Below, piece by piece: positions 5,501 through 8,731 of a stretch of 8,731 bases of DNA. The position numbers and the translations under genes are program-made. A model generated the notes under the pieces. That model saw nothing but the letters and a program-made list of their open reading frames with translations. It did not search any database and was not told the DNA's origin. Position 1 is the first letter of the stretch. The number at the start of each line of letters is the position of its first letter. The stretch is from Deltaproteobacteria bacterium. Lineage in GTDB: Bacteria > Desulfobacterota > Desulfobacteria > Desulfobacterales > Desulfobacteraceae. The stretch is taken from the NCBI GenBank assembly GCA_019314105.1, contig JAFCZY010000052.1, positions 1-8,731 of the forward strand. Direction: 5' to 3'.

Positions 5501-6085
5501 ATGAACATACCATCTAAAAAAGAGTGTTTTAAACTGATCAAAAAAATGGAGATGATGGATCATATTGTCGACCACTCTATCATGGTTTCCAATATTGCAC
5601 AGTTTATCTGTTTGAAGCTTAAAAAATATTTTCCCCATCTTAATACTCAGCTAGTAATTTCTGCAGCACTGCTTCACGATATAACAAAAACCAGAAGCTT
5701 TGATACAAAAGAGAGCCATTCCGAAACCGGGGGTCTGATGTTAACTGAACTGGGATATCCAGAAGTAGGAGACATCGTACGCCAACATGTCATTCTGGAT
5801 TCTTATGAAAATGATTCTCCGGTTTTAGAGCAGGAAATAGTCAATTATTCCGATAAAAGGGTATTACATGATAAGGTGGTGCCGTTAGAAAAAAGGCTTG
5901 AATACATCAAATTACGATATGGAAAGAACAAAGAATTTAAAGACTATATTCAGATCATGTGGGCAAATACAGTGGACCTGGAAAATAAAATTTTTTGTCG
6001 CCTCGATATATCCCCCGGCCAATTATCTGAATGTATGACACAAGACATTAAAAAGGGAGATTATAATGGCCCGGGGGAAATTTAG
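5501..6085 (+). CDS. HD-domain (HDIG-type) phosphohydrolase
   Basis: 194-residue soluble metal-dependent hydrolase of the HD superfamily. The metal-binding set is visible in order: H25 (DHSIMVS), H59-D60 (LLHDITKTR), H73 in ESHSETGG, H96 (VRQHV) and D118 (NYSDKRV). The N-terminal MNIPSKKECFKLIKKM is typical of the short stand-alone HDIG proteins annotated as phosphohydrolases, whose substrates (nucleotides or other phosphate esters) are generally unknown. The ATG at 5501 has only a short AAGG four bases upstream; that N-terminal pattern supports this start over the later Met codons. Its end overlaps the start of pgi by 20 nt in a different frame, so the two are almost certainly one transcript. 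The inverted repeat at 5468-5488 lies just before it and may control both genes. The substrate cannot be inferred from the sequence. Confidence 0.85.
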   Translation: MNIPSKKECFKLIKKMEMMDHIVDHSIMVSNIAQFICLKLKKYFPHLNTQLVISAALLHDITKTRSFDTKESHSETGGLMLTELGYPEVGDIVRQHVILDSYENDSPVLEQEIVNYSDKRVLHDKVVPLEKRLEYIKLRYGKNKEFKDYIQIMWANTVDLENKIFCRLDISPGQLSECMTQDIKKGDYNGPGEI

Positions 6086-7691
6086 TACCTGTAATACCTG
6101 TCAAAATCTAAACCGTCTTTCAAAAACTTTTGAAGACAAAAAATTTCATTTAAAAAATCTGATTCAAAATAAGAACCGGCTTGAAAAATTCTCATTAAAA
6201 CAGGAAGGATTTTTCTATGATTTTTCCAAACAAAGAATAGATGATATTTTGCTCCATGAATTATTTGACCTTGCCAGAGAAACCAGAGCAAAAGAGTTGT
6301 TTTCAAAAATGGCGTCGGGCAAAATTGTTAATGTAACTGAAAATAGAGCCGCCCTTCATACTGCCACAAGAGATTTTACCCATGATACTATCCTGTTGGA
6401 TGATATAAATATTATTTCAGAAATCAAGCAAGTAAATAAAGAGATAAAAAAAATTTCCCGAAAAGTTCATAATAAAGAATTGAAAGGGTCTACGGGAAAA
6501 CCATTTACCGATGCGGTTATCATTGGAATCGGGGGCTCTTATCTGGGGTGCGAATTTGTTTACACCGCATTAAAACATAGTATGGACCCGCTTATTAACC
6601 TTCATTTTCTAACCAATGTGGATATTGATAATTTCGGACAGATCATTAAATCCATTGACCCTGAAACCTGCCTTTGGGTTGTCATTTCAAAATCATATAC
6701 CACAACCGAAACCCTTGCCAACCTTAACCAGACCCTGTTGTTTTTAAAGAATCATCATCTTGAGCCTTCAAAACATCTTATGACGATTACGGCAAAAGGC
6801 AGCCCTGGTGATGATCCCTCAACCTCGGGGTTAGGGGCGTTTCATATGTTTGATTTTATTGGCGGAAGATATTCTGTGACCTCGGCAGTCGGCGGCCTTC
6901 CCTTAAGTCTTGCCTTTGGATTTGATATTTTTAGTCGTTTTCTGAAAGGCTGTCATGATATGGACCTGCATGCTTTAAATGCCCCGGAGGAAAAAAATAT
7001 TCCTTTGACAGCCGCATTGATCAGCATATGGAATTCTAATTTTTTACACTATCCGGCCCAGGCCATTATTCCCTATTGCAGTGCCTTGTCCAAACTTGCG
7101 CCCCATGTACAGCAGCTATCTATGGAAAGCCTTGGTAAAGGCGTAACATCTGACGGTAAAATGACTGATCATCAAACCGGGGTTATTATTTTTGGCGAGC
7201 CCGGGACCAACGCACAGCATTCATTTTTCCAGCTTGCCCACCAGGGAAGTCCGTTCCCCATAGAATTTATCGGGGTTGTAAAACCGGTTTATAATAAGGA
7301 TCAGGCTAAATCAAAAGGAATTTACAATCATCAGGAATTATGGGCCAATATGATTGCACAGGCCAAGGCCCTGGCAATCGGAAAAGATCATGAGAACAAG
7401 GCAAAATTATTTACAGGAAACCGACCTTCTTCCACCATCCTCATCAATGATCTGTCACCTGAAAGCATGGGGTTGCTCCTGGCATTCTATGAAGCAAGAA
7501 CCGTGTACGAAGGATTTATCCTCGGCGTAAACCCCTTTGATCAATTCGGGGTTGAACTGGGCAAAGTGCTGACGTCTGATATCCGGGATCAAATCAGAAA
7601 GAAAAACAATGACGATAAGACAGTTGATTTTAATTCCCTTGATCCCGCAACAAAATTTTATCTTGATACCTTATTTAAAGGATCATTATAA
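6066..7691 (+). CDS. pgi: Glucose-6-phosphate isomerase
   Basis: Cytosolic interconversion of glucose-6-phosphate and fructose-6-phosphate in glycolysis and gluconeogenesis. The 541-residue length is normal for the long bacterial/eukaryotic type. Seen: GIGGSYLGCEF (154-164), SKSYTTTETL (208-217, sugar-phosphate binding), PGI signature 1 as DFIGGRYSVTSAVG (263-276), MESLGKG with catalytic E354, NAQHSFFQLAHQG with H385, and signature 2 as NPFDQFGVELGK (489-500) with K500. All catalytic residues expected from the E. coli and mammalian enzymes are present. The start at 6066 has a good ribosome binding site (AAGGGAG, six bases before ATG) located inside the end of the upstream HD gene; the N-terminus contains CNTC (9-12), which I do not recall from other PGIs. 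The gene converges on fabH, and the two coding regions overlap by six bases. Confidence 0.95.
   Translation: MARGKFSTCNTCQNLNRLSKTFEDKKFHLKNLIQNKNRLEKFSLKQEGFFYDFSKQRIDDILLHELFDLARETRAKELFSKMASGKIVNVTENRAALHTATRDFTHDTILLDDINIISEIKQVNKEIKKISRKVHNKELKGSTGKPFTDAVIIGIGGSYLGCEFVYTALKHSMDPLINLHFLTNVDIDNFGQIIKSIDPETCLWVVISKSYTTTETLANLNQTLLFLKNHHLEPSKHLMTITAKGSPGDDPSTSGLGAFHMFDFIGGRYSVTSAVGGLPLSLAFGFDIFSRFLKGCHDMDLHALNAPEEKNIPLTAALISIWNSNFLHYPAQAIIPYCSALSKLAPHVQQLSMESLGKGVTSDGKMTDHQTGVIIFGEPGTNAQHSFFQLAHQGSPFPIEFIGVVKPVYNKDQAKSKGIYNHQELWANMIAQAKALAIGKDHENKAKLFTGNRPSSTILINDLSPESMGLLLAFYEARTVYEGFILGVNPFDQFGVELGKVLTSDIRDQIRKKNNDDKTVDFNSLDPATKFYLDTLFKGSL
7686..7691. other. Shared palindromic stop site of pgi and fabH (TTATAA)
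   Basis: The palindrome TTATAA supplies the last Leu codon and TAA stop of pgi on the plus strand, and likewise the last Leu codon and TAA stop of fabH on the minus strand. The two genes therefore overlap tail to tail by six bases, leaving no room for a terminator between them; any termination must occur inside the opposing gene. Confidence 0.9.
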
Positions 7692-8699
7692 AAATTTATA
7701 AATCACACTGCCCCAGGTAAGGCCGGCACCAAGACCTGTAAAAAGAACGACATCACCGGATTTGCCAATACGCCCCTGTTCCATGGCTTCATGCAATGCA
7801 AGCGGAATACTTGCAGCGGTGACATTCCCGTATTTTTGAATATTATGGAATATTTTATCGTCATCTAATTTTAAAAATTGTCCCAGGGCCTGATTGATTC
7901 TCATATTGGCCTGATGCGGGATAATCAAATCGATTTCATCAAGACCCATTTGTGCTTTTTCAAGAGATTCCTTTATAACCTTTGGCATCATCCTGACTGC
8001 TTTTTTAAATATAGCCGGACCATCCATGACAGGATAGTATCTTGCATCATCAATCGGCACATCCGGCGGCAGTCGCACAGGAAGTCTTGATGCAGGAAGT
8101 TCAACAGTCAATGCCTCGGCAAAATTGCCATCCGCATGAAGTACAGATGCCAGCACACCTGCTGTTTTATCAGTTTCAACGCCTTCTATGCATGCGGCTG
8201 CTGCCCCGTCACCGAATATAACCGTAACAGCCCGCCCCCTGGTGGATTTATCAAGACCTGAAGAGTGTACTTCTGCCCCCACCAGAAGAATTTTATTGGC
8301 AAGACCTGTTTTTATATAAGCATCTGCTGTGGCAAGACCGTAAAGAAAGCCGGTGCATTGCTGTCTGATATCCAATGCAGGCGTAGAATTGAGTCCCAGT
8401 TTTGCCTGGAGCAGGCATCCTGAACCGGGAAACATAATATCAGGGCTGAGTGTTGCAAAAATAATAAAATCAAGATCTTCAGGCTCCCATCCGGCATTGT
8501 CCAAAGCTATTTTAGACGCTTCAAACCCCAGATCAGACGCACCGGTTACACCCTCCGGGTTGATCCAGTATCTTTGTTCAATTCCCGTCCTTTGTTTTAT
8601 CCATTCATCTGAAGTATCTAACATTTTTTCAAGATCATGGTTGGTAACGAGATTAGGCGGTACAAACATCCCAGTACTTTTTATGATGCTTTTTTTCAT
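7686..8699 (-). CDS. fabH: 3-oxoacyl-[acyl-carrier-protein] synthase III
   Basis: Cytosolic condensing enzyme that starts type II fatty acid synthesis by joining acetyl-CoA (or another primer) to malonyl-ACP. 337 residues, close to the family's usual size. The catalytic triad is complete: C115 in DIRQQCTGFLYGLA, H262 in IPHQANMRINQAL and N292 in KYGNVTAASIP. Also seen are the N-terminal DEWIKQRTGIEQR (31-43), the FGDGAAAAC segment (162-170) and the C-terminal GLGAGLTWGS (322-331). A segment around 195-222 (LPASRLPVRLPPDVPIDDAR) is somewhat longer than in compact FabH proteins, as in other KASIII variants, so the primer may not be acetyl-CoA. The start has AAGGGA about six bases before ATG. 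Only 32 bases of upstream sequence are in the window, so any fab/plsX neighbours cannot be seen. It converges on pgi with overlapping stops. Confidence 0.93.
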   Translation of the reverse strand: MKKSIIKSTGMFVPPNLVTNHDLEKMLDTSDEWIKQRTGIEQRYWINPEGVTGASDLGFEASKIALDNAGWEPEDLDFIIFATLSPDIMFPGSGCLLQAKLGLNSTPALDIRQQCTGFLYGLATADAYIKTGLANKILLVGAEVHSSGLDKSTRGRAVTVIFGDGAAAACIEGVETDKTAGVLASVLHADGNFAEALTVELPASRLPVRLPPDVPIDDARYYPVMDGPAIFKKAVRMMPKVIKESLEKAQMGLDEIDLIIPHQANMRINQALGQFLKLDDDKIFHNIQKYGNVTAASIPLALHEAMEQGRIGKSGDVVLFTGLGAGLTWGSVIYKFL

Positions 8700-8731
8700 T
8701 GAATTTCCCTTAAATTAAGAATTATCAGATT

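Noticed and set aside
8353..8718. Plus-strand open frame of 121 codons at the right edge
   Set aside because: It runs antisense through fabH, which has all catalytic residues; the product looks like an unstructured shadow translation.
1..8731. tRNA, rRNA, CRISPR array, transposase or attachment site
   Set aside because: None seen: no regularly spaced direct repeats, no recognisable transposase motifs, and coding sequence fills almost the whole window.

Overview
The window reads as an ordinary chromosomal segment of a Gram-negative anaerobe, with AT-rich coding regions (35% G+C hand-counted over 4021-4080). The protein styles, such as the PssA-type lipid enzyme, the rhomboid carrying a DnaJ-like tail and the molybdenum-carrier-like protein with a long extension, made me think of sulfate-reducing Desulfobacterota (Desulfobacterales-like). 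That placement is an inference from general sequence feel, not from a marker gene.

Layout: the left edge (2-574, +) is the 3' part of a phosphatidylserine synthase gene. A minus-strand block follows. In transcription order (right to left) it holds a molybdenum-carrier-like protein with an uncharacterised C-terminal extension (5384-4566), a rhomboid protease fused to a DnaJ C-terminal-like domain (4569-3592, overlapping its upstream neighbour by ATGA), an AcuI/YhdH-type acrylyl-CoA reductase (3525-2521), a MaoC-fold hydratase (2461-2006), a 54-codon remnant of a GNAT acetyltransferase (2005-1841), and diaminopropionate ammonia-lyase (1782-598). A 116-bp divergent intergenic region (5385-5500) carries a plausible minus-strand promoter and a perfect AT-rich inverted repeat. 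To its right, on the plus strand, are an HD-domain hydrolase (5501-6085) and glucose-6-phosphate isomerase (6066-7691), which overlap by 20 nt. The right end is fabH (8699-7686, -), converging on pgi so that the two stop codons sit in one palindromic TTATAA.

Functional reading: the segment mixes lipid metabolism (pssA, fabH), central carbon metabolism (pgi), amino-acid catabolism (dpaL), a short acyl-CoA module (MaoC hydratase plus AcuI reductase, compatible with 3-hydroxyacyl-CoA to enoyl-CoA to acyl-CoA chemistry, and visibly richer in G+C in acuI than the rhomboid gene beside it) and a translationally coupled pair of a nucleotide/cofactor-binding-fold protein and a membrane protease-chaperone fusion. 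No mobile element, CRISPR array, tRNA or rRNA is visible. The items most worth pursuing are the rhomboid-DnaJ fusion with its coupled partner, the truncated GNAT gene lying in frame directly after the MaoC stop, and the atypical active-site region of the MaoC protein.
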